From Sipunculus nudus (lineage: Eukaryota; Annelida; Sipuncula; Golfingiida; Sipunculidae), in NCBI GenBank assembly GCA_026874595.1, contig CM049308.1:47869327-47933326 (forward strand): 64,000 bases of DNA. The letters run 5' to 3'. The stretch's first letter is position 1. Each line of letters begins with the position of its first letter. This document shows, piece by piece, positions 10,297 through 21,453 of this stretch. Position numbers and translations under genes: made by a program. The notes under the pieces are model-generated. The model was given only the letters and a program-made list of their open reading frames with translations. It was not told the DNA's origin and did not search any database.

Positions 10297-13200
10297 AGCT
10301 GTGTGTGTGTAGTGTAGAGGTTTGTTGTATGGTTTACAGGTTAGGACAGAGCAGTCACAGGGACAGGGCTGTATGTGTGTAGTGTAGAGGTTTGTTGTAT
10401 GGTTTACAAGTTAGGACAGAGCAGTCACAAGGAAAGGGCTGTATGTGTGTAGTGTAGAGGTTTGTTGTATGGTTTACGGGTTAGGGCAGAGCAGTCACAG
10501 GGACAGGGCTGTATGTGTGTAGTGTAGAGTTTTGTTGTAAGGTTTACAAGTTAGGGCAGAGCAGTCACAGGGACAAGGCTGTATGTGTGTAGAGGTTTGT
10601 TGTATGGTTTACAGGTTAGGACAGAGCAGTCACAGGGACAGGGCTGTATGTGTGTAGAGTAGAGGTTTGTTGTATGGTTTACAGGTTAGGACAGAGCAGT
10701 CACAGGGACAGGGCTGTATGTGTGTAGTGTAGAGGTTTGTTGTATGGTTTACAGGTTAGGGCAGAGCAGTCACAGGGACAAGGGCTGTATGTGTGTAGAG
10801 TAGAGGTTTGTTGTATGGTTTACAGGTTAGGACAGAGCAGACACAGGGACAGGGCTGTATGTGTGTAGTGTAGAGGTTTGTTGTATGGTTTACAGGTTAG
10901 GGCAGAGCAGTCACAGGGACAGGGCTGTATGTGTGTAGTGTAGAGGTTTGTTGTATGGTTTACAGGTTACGACAGAGCAGTCACAGGGACAGGGCTGTAT
11001 GTGTGTAGTGTAGAGGTTTGTTGTATGGTTTACGGGTTAGGGCAGAGCAGTCACAGGGACAGGGCTGTGTGTATGTAGAGGTTTGTTGTATGGTTTACAA
11101 GTTAGGGCAGAGCAGTCACAGGGACAAGGCTGTATGTGTGTAGTGTAGAGGTTTGTTGTATGGTTTACAGGTTAGGACAGAGCAGTCACAAGGACAGGGC
11201 TGTATGTGTGTAGAGTAGAGGTTTGTTGTATGGTTTACAGGTTAGGACAGAGCAGTCACAGGGACAGGGCTGTATGTGGGTAGTGTAGAGGTCTGTTGAA
11301 TGGTTTACAGGTTAGGACAGAGCAGTCACAGGGACAGGGCTGTATGTGTGTAGTGAAGAGGTTTGTTGTATGGTTTACAAGTTAGGGCAGAGCAGTCACA
11401 GGGACAGGGCTGTATGTGTGTAGTGTAGAGGTTTGTTGTATGGCTTACAAGTTAGGACAGAGCAGTCACAGGGACAGGGCTGTATGTGTGTAGTGTAGAG
11501 GTTTGCTGTATGGTTTACAGGTTTGTAATGAGCAGTCACAGGGACAGGGCTGTATGTGTGTAGAGGTTGTAGTATGGTTTACAGGTTAGGACAGAGCAGT
11601 CACAGGGACAGGGCTGTATGTGTGTAGTGTAAAGGTTTGTTGTATGGTTTACAGGTTAGGGCAGAGCAGTCACAGGGACAGGGCTGTATGTGTGTAGTGT
11701 AGAGGTTTGTTGTATGGTTTACAAGTTAGGACAGAGCAGTCACAGGGACAGGGCTGTATGTGTGTAGTGTAGAGGTTTGTTGTATGGTTTACAGATTAGG
11801 ACAGAGCAGTCACAAGGACAGGGCTGTATGTGTGTAGTGTAGAGTAGAGGTTTGTTGTATTGTTTACAGGTTAGGACAGAGCAGTCACAAGGACAGGGCT
11901 GTATGTGTGTAGTGTAGAGGTTTGTTGTATGGTTTACAAGTTAGGACAGAGCAGTCACAGGGACAGGGCTGTATGTGTGTAGTGTAGAGGTGTGTTGTAT
12001 GGTTTACAAGTTAGGACAGAACAGTCACAAGGACGGGGCTGTATGTGTGTAGAGTAGAGGTTTGTTGTATGGTTTACAGGTTTGGACTGAGCAGTCACAG
12101 GGACACAGCTGTATGTGTGTAGAGGTTTGTAGGTTTGTTGTATGGTTTACAGGTTAGGACAGAGCAGTCACAGGGACAGGGCTGTATGTGTGTAGAGGTT
12201 TGTTGTATGGTTTACAGGTTAGGACAGAGCAGTTAAAGGGACAGGGCTCTGTGTGTGTACAGTAGAGGTTTGTTGTATGGTTTACAGGTTAGGACAGAGC
12301 ATTCACAGGGACAGGGCTGTATGTGTGTGTGTAGAGGTTTGTTGTATGGTTTACAGGTTAGGACAGAGCAGTCACAGGGACAGGGCTGTATGTGTGTGTG
12401 TAGAGATTTGTTGTATGGTTTACAGGTTAGGACAGAGCAGTCAAAGGGACAGGGCTCTGTGTGTGTAGAGGTTTGTTGTATGGTTTACAAGTGAGGACAG
12501 AGCAGTCACAGGGACAGGGCTGTATGTGTGTAGTGTAGAGGTTTGTTGTATGGTTTACAGGTTTGGACTGAGAAGTCACAGGGACAGGGCTGTATGTGTG
12601 TAGAGGTTTGTAGTATGGTTTACAGGTTAGGACAGAGCAGTCACAGGGACAGGGCTGTATGTGTGTAGTGTAAAAGTTTGTTGTATGGTTTACAGGTTAG
12701 GGCAGAGCAGTCACAGGGACAGGGCTGTATGTGTGTAGTGTAGAGGTTTGTTGTATGGTTTACAAGTTGGGACAGAGCAGTCACAGGGACAGGGCTGTAT
12801 GTGTGTAGTGTAGAGGTTTGTTGTATGGTTTACAGATTAGGTCAGAGCAGTCACAAGGACAGGGCTGTATGTGTGTAGTGTAGAGTAGAGGTTTGTTGTA
12901 TTGTTTACAGGTTAGGACAGAGCAGTCACAAGGACAGGGCTGTATGTGTGTAGTGTAGAGGTTTGTTGTATGGTTTACAAGTTAGGACAGAGCAGTCACA
13001 GGGACAGGGCTGTATGTGTGTAGTGTAGAGGTTTTTTGTATGGTTTACAAGTTAGGACAGAACAGTCACAAGGACAGGGCTGTATGTGTGTAGAGTAGAG
13101 GTTTGTTGTATGGTTTACAGGTTTGGACTGAGCAGTCACAGGGACAGGGCTGTATGTGTGTAAAGGTTTGTTGTATGGTTTACAGGTTAGGACAGAGCAT

Positions 13201-13619
13201 TCACAGGGACAGGGCTGTATGTGTGTGTGTAGAGGTTTGTTGTATGGTTTACAGGTTAGGACAGAGCATTCACAGGGACAGGGCTGTATGTGTGTGTGTA
13301 GAGGTTTGTTGTATGGTTTACAGGTTAGGACAGAGCAGTCACAGGGACAGGGCTGTATGTGTGTGTGTAGAGGTTTGTTGTATGGTTTACAGGTTAGGAC
13401 AGAGCAGTCAAAGGGACAGGGCTATGTGTGTGTAGAGGTTTGTTGTATGGTTTACAGGTTAGGGCAAAGCAGTCACAGGGACAGGGCTGTGTGTGTGTAG
13501 AGGTTTGTTGTATGGTTTACAAGTTAGGACCGAGCATTCACAGGGACAGGGCTGTGTGTGTGTAGAGGTTTGTTGTATAATTTACAGGTTAGGACAGAGC
13601 AGTCACAGGGACAGGGCTG
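10297..13619 (+). repeat. Minisatellite built from a splice acceptor plus exon start (left block, about 48 copies)
   Basis: The unit is about 70 bp, with 65- to 76-bp variants. It runs GTTTGTTGTATGGTTTACAG, then GTTAGGACAGAGCAGTCACA, then GGGACAGGGCTGTATGTGTG, then TAGTGTAGAG. The segment from TTGTATGGTTTACAG to GGGCTG matches 20019-20063, the acceptor and first ~30 bases of the last PGGHG exon, with few changes. Each unit therefore carries a TTTACAG|GTT acceptor, encodes a VRTEQSQGQGC-like peptide, then reads into TAG. Each also has a GTATGT donor-like hexamer after GGGCT. Higher-order duplication is visible: about 11520-12120 resembles 12560-13150. Confidence 0.95.
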
Positions 13620-13945
13620 TAGGCAGGTCAATATATGAAAATATATGTCATGACCCTAAAAAAATTGCAACAAAAGTTTTTTTTGCTTTAAATAGTTCTA
13701 TAGATCTTCCGCATCTCCAGAAAAAAAGTCTCCCGAAATCGGTGCCCGGGAAAGGGGTAAGATTACATAATTTCAAGATGGCGGTCGACAAGAATTTTAC
13801 TCGTCTATAACTCCTTAATGCTTCATTTTAACTCCCATAAATGTATTACAGACAGATAAAATCATGATACCAATGAATCAAATTAGCTTTATAGAAAGTT
13901 CTGTATAACATCACCATAACGTCATGACAGGTAAAACTTGTCACG
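13620..13945 (+). repeat. Left terminal inverted repeat of the Academ-like element
   Basis: It matches the reverse complement of 19152-19467 through long near-identical blocks, including AGATGGCGGTCGACAAGAAT, TCGTCTATAACTCCTTAATG and CCCGGGAAAGGGG. The outermost ~100 bp are more diverged than the core, with an indel near 13640. Confidence 0.88.
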
Positions 13946-14026
13946 GCGCTTTATTTGTTACAAATTTTATCTGACATGACATCATGGTTACGTCATACAG
14001 GACTTTTTATAAGCTTATTTGAATTC
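13875..14026. repeat. Large imperfect palindrome inside the left end of the Academ-like element
   Basis: GAATCAAATTAGCTTTATAG...CATAACGTCATGACA on the left mirrors TGACATGACATCATGGTTAC...TAAGCTTATTTGAATTC on the right, around a ~45-bp centre. The left TIR inner edge is thus present twice in opposite orientation. Confidence 0.75.
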
Positions 14027-14584
14027 GGCTCTCTAATTTAAAAATAACTTGCTAATTTAATGTATTTTCTGTCTCTTTAATGTTCTGTGGAGATGCTGGG
14101 TGCAATTAATAATGAAAGATAGTATTAACTTTAAGAAATAGACATGGTCTTTTAAATTCATGAAAGTGCAGAAGGCCAGACTTTCATTATCAATGGTAAG
14201 CCAAATTTTTTGTTTACTTAGCACGTAATACATTTCATGATTTTAGTGCTGCCATCACAGACTTTTAACTAAAATAAACGAAAAATTAATTGAAGCCATG
14301 CTTGCAAGTGTCTAGATCTGCTGAAAATGATATTAGACTTGTAGCCGTGTGCACGAAACATAATGAAAAGAAACACCAGGTATGTACCAAACTGCCATGC
14401 AATTAAGAGTGATAACTCATAAAGTGAGTTATTTGTTCAACTTGATGTCCTGTGGCCTAAAGCACATGTCTACAGAATGCAGATTTTTCATAAATTACAT
14501 GTACTTTCAATTTGAAGAGATCGGAGTCTAAGCCCAAATAAGAGTATAAAGAATTTTTGGGTTTTTATTCATACGAGCCTAAGC

Positions 14585-17500
14585 ATGAGTTTAAGTGATC
14601 CTGAAGCAGAAGTCTGTCCAATCTGTAAAGAAGAATTAGGTGATGAAGATGACAGAGAGATCAGCACTCTTTTTGAGAAAGGTGCTGATACAATCAATAA
14701 ATACAGTCGGATGCGTGCAAAAGCTGGTCAAAGAGTCCATAAGAAATGTCGGAAGCATTGGACGGATTCAAAAGCCGTAAAACGAGACTTAAACCCTGGT
14801 CCATCACATTCACCAATAAAGAAGAGGAATGCACGTGTCAGCTTGGGTCCCTATAATAATAAAACAGACTGCTTGTTCTGTGGACAGGAAATTGTAAGGA
14901 GTAACCACGGTCCTGATGAGCCAGTTAGTGAAGTGAAAACTAGTTCTTTCCCTCAGACTGTACTAAGACATTGTGAAGAACGTGAAGATGATTGGGCATT
15001 TACTGTTCGTGGCCGAATTCAGTATTTCGGTGAAGATCTTCATGCTGCAGATTGTATCTATCACAATCAATGTAGTACAAACTTTCAAACAGGACGGGAC
15101 ATCCCTGAGCAATTCAGACTATCTGAGATAAAAAGAAAGAGACTGGGTCGACCTAAAAATGAGGACCAGCAGCAGGCATTTTTGAAAGCATGTGAATATT
15201 TAGAAATGAATGATGAAGAACAGTTGACAATTTCAGATCTGGTAAGTAAAATGAAAGGCTATTTACTAGAGGATGACTCTGTCCCATATGGGAATCAATA
15301 CTTTGAAGAAAAACTGAAAGAGCACTATGACGACTCAATTTTCATAGCTGAGGGTGAAGGGCTCCATGATATAGTGACTATGCGAGAAAATACATCGAAA
15401 ATACTTCGCGAATATTTTAGAACTGCTCGTTGTGGAGATGAAGAGAGTCAGAAACATGCCATTATTGATGCTGTTGCTAGGTTAATCAAAAGTGAAATCA
15501 AGACCACTGTTCCGTCAGTTACTAATCAGTATCCTCTGTCAACAAGTCTTAGTTTGAGTCCTGCCCTTGACTTTCTTCCGATGTACCTTCATTCATTGTT
15601 AGACCTGATCTTTGTTGGGACTGCCAAGCACCAGAAAGTAGCATCCATTGGTCAATCAATTATACAGGCTGTTCGTCCACGAGCTGTAATAGCCCCCCTC
15701 CAAATTGGGCTTGCGTCACAGCTGCACTACCTGTACAAGTCTAGATTTCTTGTGGACAATCTGTCGACCATGGGGTTTTGCTCCTCATATTCTGAGGTGC
15801 AAAGATTTCAGAAGAATGCTGCAGATGTGGTTTCGAATGATGTATTAGGACCGATACTGGATATGATTGTGTTTGCAGCAGACAACGTTGACCACAATAT
15901 CTTAACCATCGATGGGAAAGGGACCTTTCATGGCATGGGTATGATTGCTGCCACCACGCCAGGAGTGAAAACCACGCATGTAATACCTAGAAGAAGTTCA
16001 TCGGTTCTAAAGGTCACAGAAATGGCAAGGATTGACATTACAGATTACCGCTTTTCGAACTACGCGCGTCGCAATGTAATCTTTCAATCTCTTCCACAGT
16101 TTTGTGGCTCAGAACCGTCCGTCGACATCCTTTGGGAGCTCTCTCTGTGTTTCCGTAAACCAGTCCCCAACTGGGGAGGAATGATGCATGTTATCCACAG
16201 TGGTCGGGAACACCCCGGCAAGTCCTCTATTAACTACTTGCCTATGATTGACATGTATCCAGGGAACCCAACCTGTATCTTGTCCACTCTTACCTACATT
16301 AGCAGTCTTGCGCACAGGCACAATGTTCCACCCGTCATTACGTTTGATCAACCCCTTTTCTGGAAGGCTTCTGAAGTTATCCACAACTCACCAAAGGACA
16401 GCCCATTGAAAACAATCGTGTTAATGCTTGGTAGCTTTCATACACTAATGAACTTGCTCGGCGCCATTGGCACCCTCATGGCCGGGTCTGGTCTCCACGA
16501 CGTTTTTGAAGAGATTTATGGAGAGAATGCTGTGAAACATATCATGACAGGAAAGTCTGTACAACGTGGTTTCAGGGGCCATCTGTTGGTCGAGAAGTGT
16601 TTAAATGGGATGTTGGTCACTGAATTGAAGGACCAAGATGCAGATTTTGCAGGGATTGTCACTGAATGTGATGAACTCTACAGTTCATTGTTAACAGGAG
16701 ACACGACTGCTGAGTCTGTCCTCTCTGAGAAGAAGGTGGAAGTGGACAGAATTCTCAAAGAGAAAAGGAGTGGCCTTGCTGAACGGTCGCGGACTAGCAA
16801 ACTTTGGCTTTCATACATGGGTATGATTAAAGCCGCAAGAATGCTTGTATATGCAGATAGAACAGGTTCTTGGGCCACACACCTCTGGGCTTTAGGGCAA
16901 TGTTTACCTATCTTTGCAGCAGCAGGTCATAATAATTATCTGAAGTCAGTATATCTATATCTGCAAGAGATGAAAGACCTTGAATCTAGACACCCAGAAG
17001 TATTCAGAAAGTTCATGGAGGGATTCCATGTAATTCGAAGAACAGATCAATTTTGGGCTGGACTTGGGGCAGATCTTGTGATTGAGCAGACTGATGAGGT
17101 CACTGAAATCTTCTGGAGGTCTGACAAGAGGCAGTGGTGTAACTCAAGAGCAGCGTACCCTATGGACAATGTCAGCACCCGTGTGTTCGGAATACAATGC
17201 TGCTTTGCAGGAATTGACTCATAATGTGTTCACTACAAGTGAGCAGCATAAAGAGGGGTCAGAGGCAAGGATAAAAAGAGACCAGTCAGACTTGTCAAAG
17301 ATCAAGGCAAAACTCGAGTCATGTAGCCCATTTTCAGAGGACAGTACTTTGCGCAATATTGTTACAGACTTAGTGGCTCATGAAACTGTTGATGTTGATG
17401 ACTTTCAAAGAGTAGAACAGAAAGTGATCGATAAGCTTGTGGGGCAACCAGTATTTACTTACTCTTTTAAAAGGAAAGACAAAGCAAAAGCACTTGGTGA

Positions 17501-18974
17501 CTCATCCGCTGTCAAAGTAGCACCAGACAAGTCCATAGACCCTGCATTGCTGTTTCAGAGACTGATTGTGATTTCGAGGGCTGGAGATGTGTCTTTGGAA
17601 AGTGCACTTGAATATGAATTAAGTCCATTTCCACCAGCTCTATTTGAGGCAAAGTATGTCCTCTGAAAGCCAGAGAAACCGCAACTGGCCAGAGCTATTG
17701 ACGAATATGTGAAAGGGCAGCCTGGCAAAGCTGTTACAACTGAAATCCCTAAGACTGACAATTATGTTTTAGATGGTGGATCTCTCATTCATCGGGTCTC
17801 ATGGACTAAAAGCGATACCTATGGCACCATCGCTGATTCATATGTAGACTTCACCCTTAAGAACTATGGAAAAGCTAATGTGGTGTTTGACGGATACAAA
17901 GATAATGTACCGTCAATCAAGGATTGTTGCCATGAGAGGCGTCAACAAAAAATCGCAACCATTAGTGAATGTTACTCCAGAAACAAAATTTATGGGGAAA
18001 AAAGACAACTTTCTAGGAAGAGGAAGCAACAAACAAGCACTGATAAATGTCATAAGTGCCAAGCTGAGGAAAAATGGGTGCGATGTTGTGAACTGTGAGG
18101 GCGACGCTGATACGGAAATTGTTCAAGCTGCCATTGCAGCTTCTACCTATGGGTCCACCACACTTATTGGAGAGGACACAGATTTGTTGGTGCTTCTCCT
18201 GTGTTTCATGAATCCAGATAATAAGAGCTTGTTCTTTCGCTCTGACAAGAAATCCAAGGACACCATTCATGTGTACAACATTAACAAACTCAAAGTCTTG
18301 TTAGGGGAACCACTGTGTACTCACTTGCTATTCGCGCACAGCTTTACAGGATGTGATACGACTTCGCGAATATTTGGTGTTGGAAAAAGCCACTTTTCCA
18401 GAGGTTGGTTAAGGGTGAGAAAGATATGAAATCATGTGCAGTTTGCTTTACCAACCCTGGTGAGACCTGTGAGAAAATTGAACAGGCTGGGCATAAAGCC
18501 ATGGTTTTGCTGTTTGGAGGAAAAGCATCTGATGAATTGGTTGGTTTGAGGCAACGTGTATTGAAAAGGAAGGTTGTTTCTGCCACAAGTTTTGTGGCCC
18601 CAGAAAGGCTCCCCCCTACTCCATCAGCCACTACGTACCATTCTCTTAGATGTTATTACCAGATAATGACATGGCTCGGCAAAGAGAGTGATCTTGATGC
18701 TACACAGTGGGGTTGGCAATATGAAAATAGCCAATTCCGTCCAATTATGACTGCGAAATCTCCAGCGCCGGATAGCCTGCTGAAGGTTGTTCATTGCAAT
18801 TGCACAGCTGGATGTACCTCACGACGCTGCACCTGTCAGGTATATGGCTTACCTTGTACATCTGCATGTGGGCAGTGTCAGACTTTGTCTTGTGAAAACC
18901 CGTTCAACCAATCTGATCTTGTAGATTCTGACAAAGACCAAGACGAAAACGATGACTCTGAATCTGATGTTTGA
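14585..18974 (+). pseudogene. Academ-like transposase with XPG-type nuclease and CXC domain, frameshifted
   Basis: Predicted start ATG at 14585 (MSLSDPEAEVCPICKEEL). N-terminal pairs CPIC, HKKC, CLFC and CIYHNQC (residues ~12-165) look like zinc-binding motifs. A conserved core, DNVDHNILTIDGKGTFHGMG, starts near residue 433. The frame shifts near 17088. TGA interrupts at 17664-17666, perhaps a decayed CGA. The frame shifts again near 17940 and 18386. After the breaks come VVFDGY, CEGDADTEI, GEDTDLLVLL and TGCDTTSRIFGVGK, which fit the metal-binding acids and helix-hairpin segment of FEN1/XPG nucleases. The C-terminus has a CXC/CRC-type domain (CNCTAGCTSRRCTCQVYG onward). The full product would be about 1,460 residues. 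It cannot be made from this copy without recoding. I see no splice sites that would remove the shifts. Confidence 0.85.
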
Positions 18975-19151
18975 ACATGGTACATTGAAATGTACAATGT
19001 AGCCTGCCTAGCCCCGTGCAATGACGACACATTAAGTCAACTTGATGTCAACCTGGTGTCATTCTGTTGAAAGACCTAGTTATGTAGTTTTTTTCTAATA
19101 TATAACTGACAAATTTGCGAAGTCGAATTGCTCTAGATGAAAAAGTGGTTG

Positions 19152-19467
19152 TTCATGACGTCATGACATCAACTTGACGTCATGATGACGTCATACAGAA
19201 CTTTTTTATGCTTATTTGGTTCTTTGGTATCATGTTTCTATCTGTCTGTAATACATTTATGGGAGTTAAAATGAAGCATTAAGGAGTTATAGACGAGTAA
19301 AATTCTTGTCGACCGCCATCTTGAAATTATGTAATCTCACCCCTTTCCCGGGCTCCGATTTTGGGAGACTTTTTTTCTTGAGATCTTTATGACCAAATAA
19401 ACAATATGAAATCAAAAAACCTTTTGTTGCAATTTTTTTAAGGTAAAATCAGACATTGATCTGACTA
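19152..19467 (-). repeat. Right terminal inverted repeat of the Academ-like element
   Basis: It pairs with 13620-13945. Its inner edge has three TGACGTCA octamers (19156-19163, 19175-19182, 19186-19193). The left arm has only degenerate versions. Confidence 0.88.
19156..19193. promoter_or_regulatory. Cluster of three CRE-like TGACGTCA sites
   Basis: Three perfect 8-bp palindromes within 38 bp at the inner edge of the right TIR. TGACGTCA is the CREB/ATF core site. A role in transposon transcription or transposase binding is inference. Confidence 0.5.
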
Positions 19468-20033
19468 CTGTGTGTGTGTAGAGGTTTGTTGTATGGTTTA
19501 CAGGTTAGGACAGAGCAGTCACAGGGACAGGGCGGTGTGTGTGTAGAGGTTTGTTGTATGGTTTACAGGTTAGGACTGAGCAGTCACAGGGACAGGGCTG
19601 TGTGTGTGTAGAGGTTTGTTGTATGGTTTACAGGTTAGGACAGAGCAGTCACAGGGACAGGGCTGTGTGTGTAGAGGTTTGTTGTATGGTTTACAGGTTA
19701 GAACAGAGCAGTCACAGGGACAGGGCTGTGTGTGTGTAGAGGTTTGTTGTATGGTTTACAGGTTAGGACAGAGCAGTCACAGGGACAGGGCTGTATGTGT
19801 GTAAAGGTTTGTTGTATGGTTTACAGGTTAGGACAGAGCAGTCAGAGGGACAGGGCTGTATGTGTGTATTAATGATGGTTTGTTGTATGGTTTACAGGTT
19901 TGGACAGAGCAGTCACGGGGACAGGGCTGTATGTGTGTAGAGGTTTGTTGTATGGTTTACAGGTTAGGACAGAGCAGTCACAGGGACAGGGCTGTATGTG
20001 TGTAGTAATGATGGTTTGTTGTATGGTTTACAG
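19468..20033 (+). repeat. Minisatellite, right block (8-9 copies) ending at the real acceptor
   Basis: Same unit as 10297-13619, interrupted by the Academ-like element. Units here are mostly 65-66 bp. Copies near the exon (about 19870-20033) carry TTAATGATGG or AGTAATGATGG and GTTTGGACAG, making them the closest to the true exon start. The last unit runs directly into the PGGHG exon. Confidence 0.95.
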
Positions 20034-20414
20034 GTTTGGACAGAACAGCCACAGGGTCAGGGCTGCAGGAACTTCCTGACTGGAATGGGAGGCTTTCTGC
20101 AGTCCGTGTTTTTTGGTTACGGAGGCTTCCGTCTCACTCAAACACATCTTGAATTCAACCCAGTGATGCCCCCAAGGACAACCAGTATGGATTTTGTTGG
20201 TGTTGATTACCTTGGTTACACGCTAAATTTCTACGTTCACAAGGATTCAATGCTTCTGAAATTGGAACACAAACAGGAGGGTGCAGTAGACTTGCATGTT
20301 CTTATAATGAATGAAAGAGAAGAAATATATGATTTAAATTTGAAGCAGAATTTTAAAAGTTCACGACAAAAGGTGGCCTTATACCCAGCAAATGCACCCA
20401 TTCCTGAAGTCTAA
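20034..20414 (+). CDS. PGGHG: PGGHG/ATHL1-like gene, last coding exon with stop codon
   Basis: This exon has 126 codons plus TAA. It opens VWTEQPQGQGCRNFLTGMGG, where NFLTGMGGFLQ is diagnostic of PGGHG, and continues into a C-terminal beta-domain ending PANAPIPEV. The acceptor is GGTTTACAG at 20025-20033. Counting back from the end of the 737-residue human protein as I remember it, the E of VWTE (codon 20043-20045) aligns with Glu574, reported to be a catalytic acid. That alignment is from memory. The tail is about 35 residues shorter than the human one. The exon's first ~30 bases and its acceptor are the source sequence of the tandem array just upstream, so this is the functional copy after many decoys. 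It differs from the decoys at GGCTGCAGG, which keeps the frame open. Confidence 0.93.
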   Translation, partial: VWTEQPQGQGCRNFLTGMGGFLQSVFFGYGGFRLTQTHLEFNPVMPPRTTSMDFVGVDYLGYTLNFYVHKDSMLLKLEHKQEGAVDLHVLIMNEREEIYDLNLKQNFKSSRQKVALYPANAPIPEV

Positions 20415-21453
20415 GTGACCAGAGTTTATTATTTATAATTAACAAAGTTGCAAATGGACGTCCCAACTCTGCAAATCTTGAAGCACTTTGTAAGTAACCA
20501 CAATTGATCTTTGCGGAGTAAAACTGTCTATTTGAAACCAACTTTCAAGTGAACTTATTGTCATGATTCTTTCATTCTGTCCCGTGTCGAGATTCCAGAT
20601 GTGTACTCCACAGGGGTATAGATAAGCAGCAATGCAAATTATGATAATAAGGCATTTAATGCTAATTAAATAACAAGTTAAATGTGATGCCATTCTACAC
20701 CACTGATATTTATATTTTATCTGAAGACAACTAACTGAACTAAGGAATATGAGAATTCTGATGCAACAGAAGTATTGTTAAGTTGATGAGATGGGAGAGG
20801 TAACTACTACATGCTAGTCATTGTTATTAATCGATGTTCAGTTCATTCTCCTCATGTGCTACATTCCAGGTTTTTTTTTTTTTTGAAAAAAAAGGTTTAT
20901 GGGCTGTTAATTATGTGGTGTTTCTGAACGAGGGTTACATTTACATGTTTTTATATGACATTGATTTTACTGCCAGCTATTGGCCAAGTCTATGAAAAAT
21001 ATTTAATTATGGCAACCGTCATGTAAGACACAAGCAACATGTGATGACAGAATTATGTTCATTATACAAATATGTATGCGACTGTGATTACCTCTTTGGC
21101 GACCAGGTTGGATTATCATGATTCCTGGCTGAAAATGAAATTAAGGTCAGGATTTTACTTTTTGAATTTCATACAGGGGAAAAGAGCTTGCATGATCATG
21201 GTTTCTATTTTTATTGACAGGAACTCATGAACACTTTTATCCTGTGGAGGTTTGCCATTTGTTTTGTAAAGTATCTGGTTATACAGTCTATGTACATATC
21301 ATTATAGATATATTTGATCATATATATATATTTTATAGAATATGATGGGTTTTTATTTCATTTTAATTTGTCAGAACTGGAATTAAGGCATTGGTTTAGA
21401 ACCTATTTTTCCTGAATACTATTAAGACTGGTGTATATATTTTTGTGAATAAA
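20415..21453 (+). other. Probable 3' UTR of the PGGHG-like gene with poly(A) signal
   Basis: AT-rich non-coding sequence follows the stop codon. The first well-placed AATAAA seen is at 21448-21453, about 1 kb after the stop. The exact cleavage site cannot be read from sequence alone, and an earlier variant signal is possible. Confidence 0.45.

Larger units (their letters stand above)
13620..19467 (+). mobile_element. Academ-like DNA transposon, 5.85 kb, inserted in the minisatellite
   Basis: The left terminus TAGGCAGGTCAAT and the right terminus (complement) TAGTCAGATCAAT differ at 2 of 13 positions. CTG flanks both sides (13617-13619 and 19468-19470), giving a 3-bp target duplication within a satellite unit. 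Long imperfect TIRs of about 320 bp follow. The interior encodes one long degenerate transposase-like protein with N-terminal Cys/His motifs, an XPG/FEN-type nuclease region and a C-terminal CXC cysteine domain. Academ elements are described as having 3-4-bp duplications, an XPG nuclease and a cysteine-rich finger, so I place it there by recall. Another superfamily with the same parts cannot be excluded. Confidence 0.8.

Noticed and set aside
12253-13810. Open frames of 70-114 codons repeating YGLQVRTEQSQGQGC
   Set aside because: They are read-through of the minisatellite and exist in two overlapping frames. The peptide is a copy of the PGGHG exon start and is not a separate repeat protein.
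17082-18974. Frame changes in the transposase interpreted as introns
   Set aside because: No GT-AG pair removes the shifts without losing conserved motifs. Adjacent motifs continue with only 1-2 bases out of frame, and one break is a simple TGA.
19539-19804. Two overlapping 66-codon frames in the right satellite block
   Set aside because: Same array artefact. The unit length changes the frame and no start or promoter context is present.
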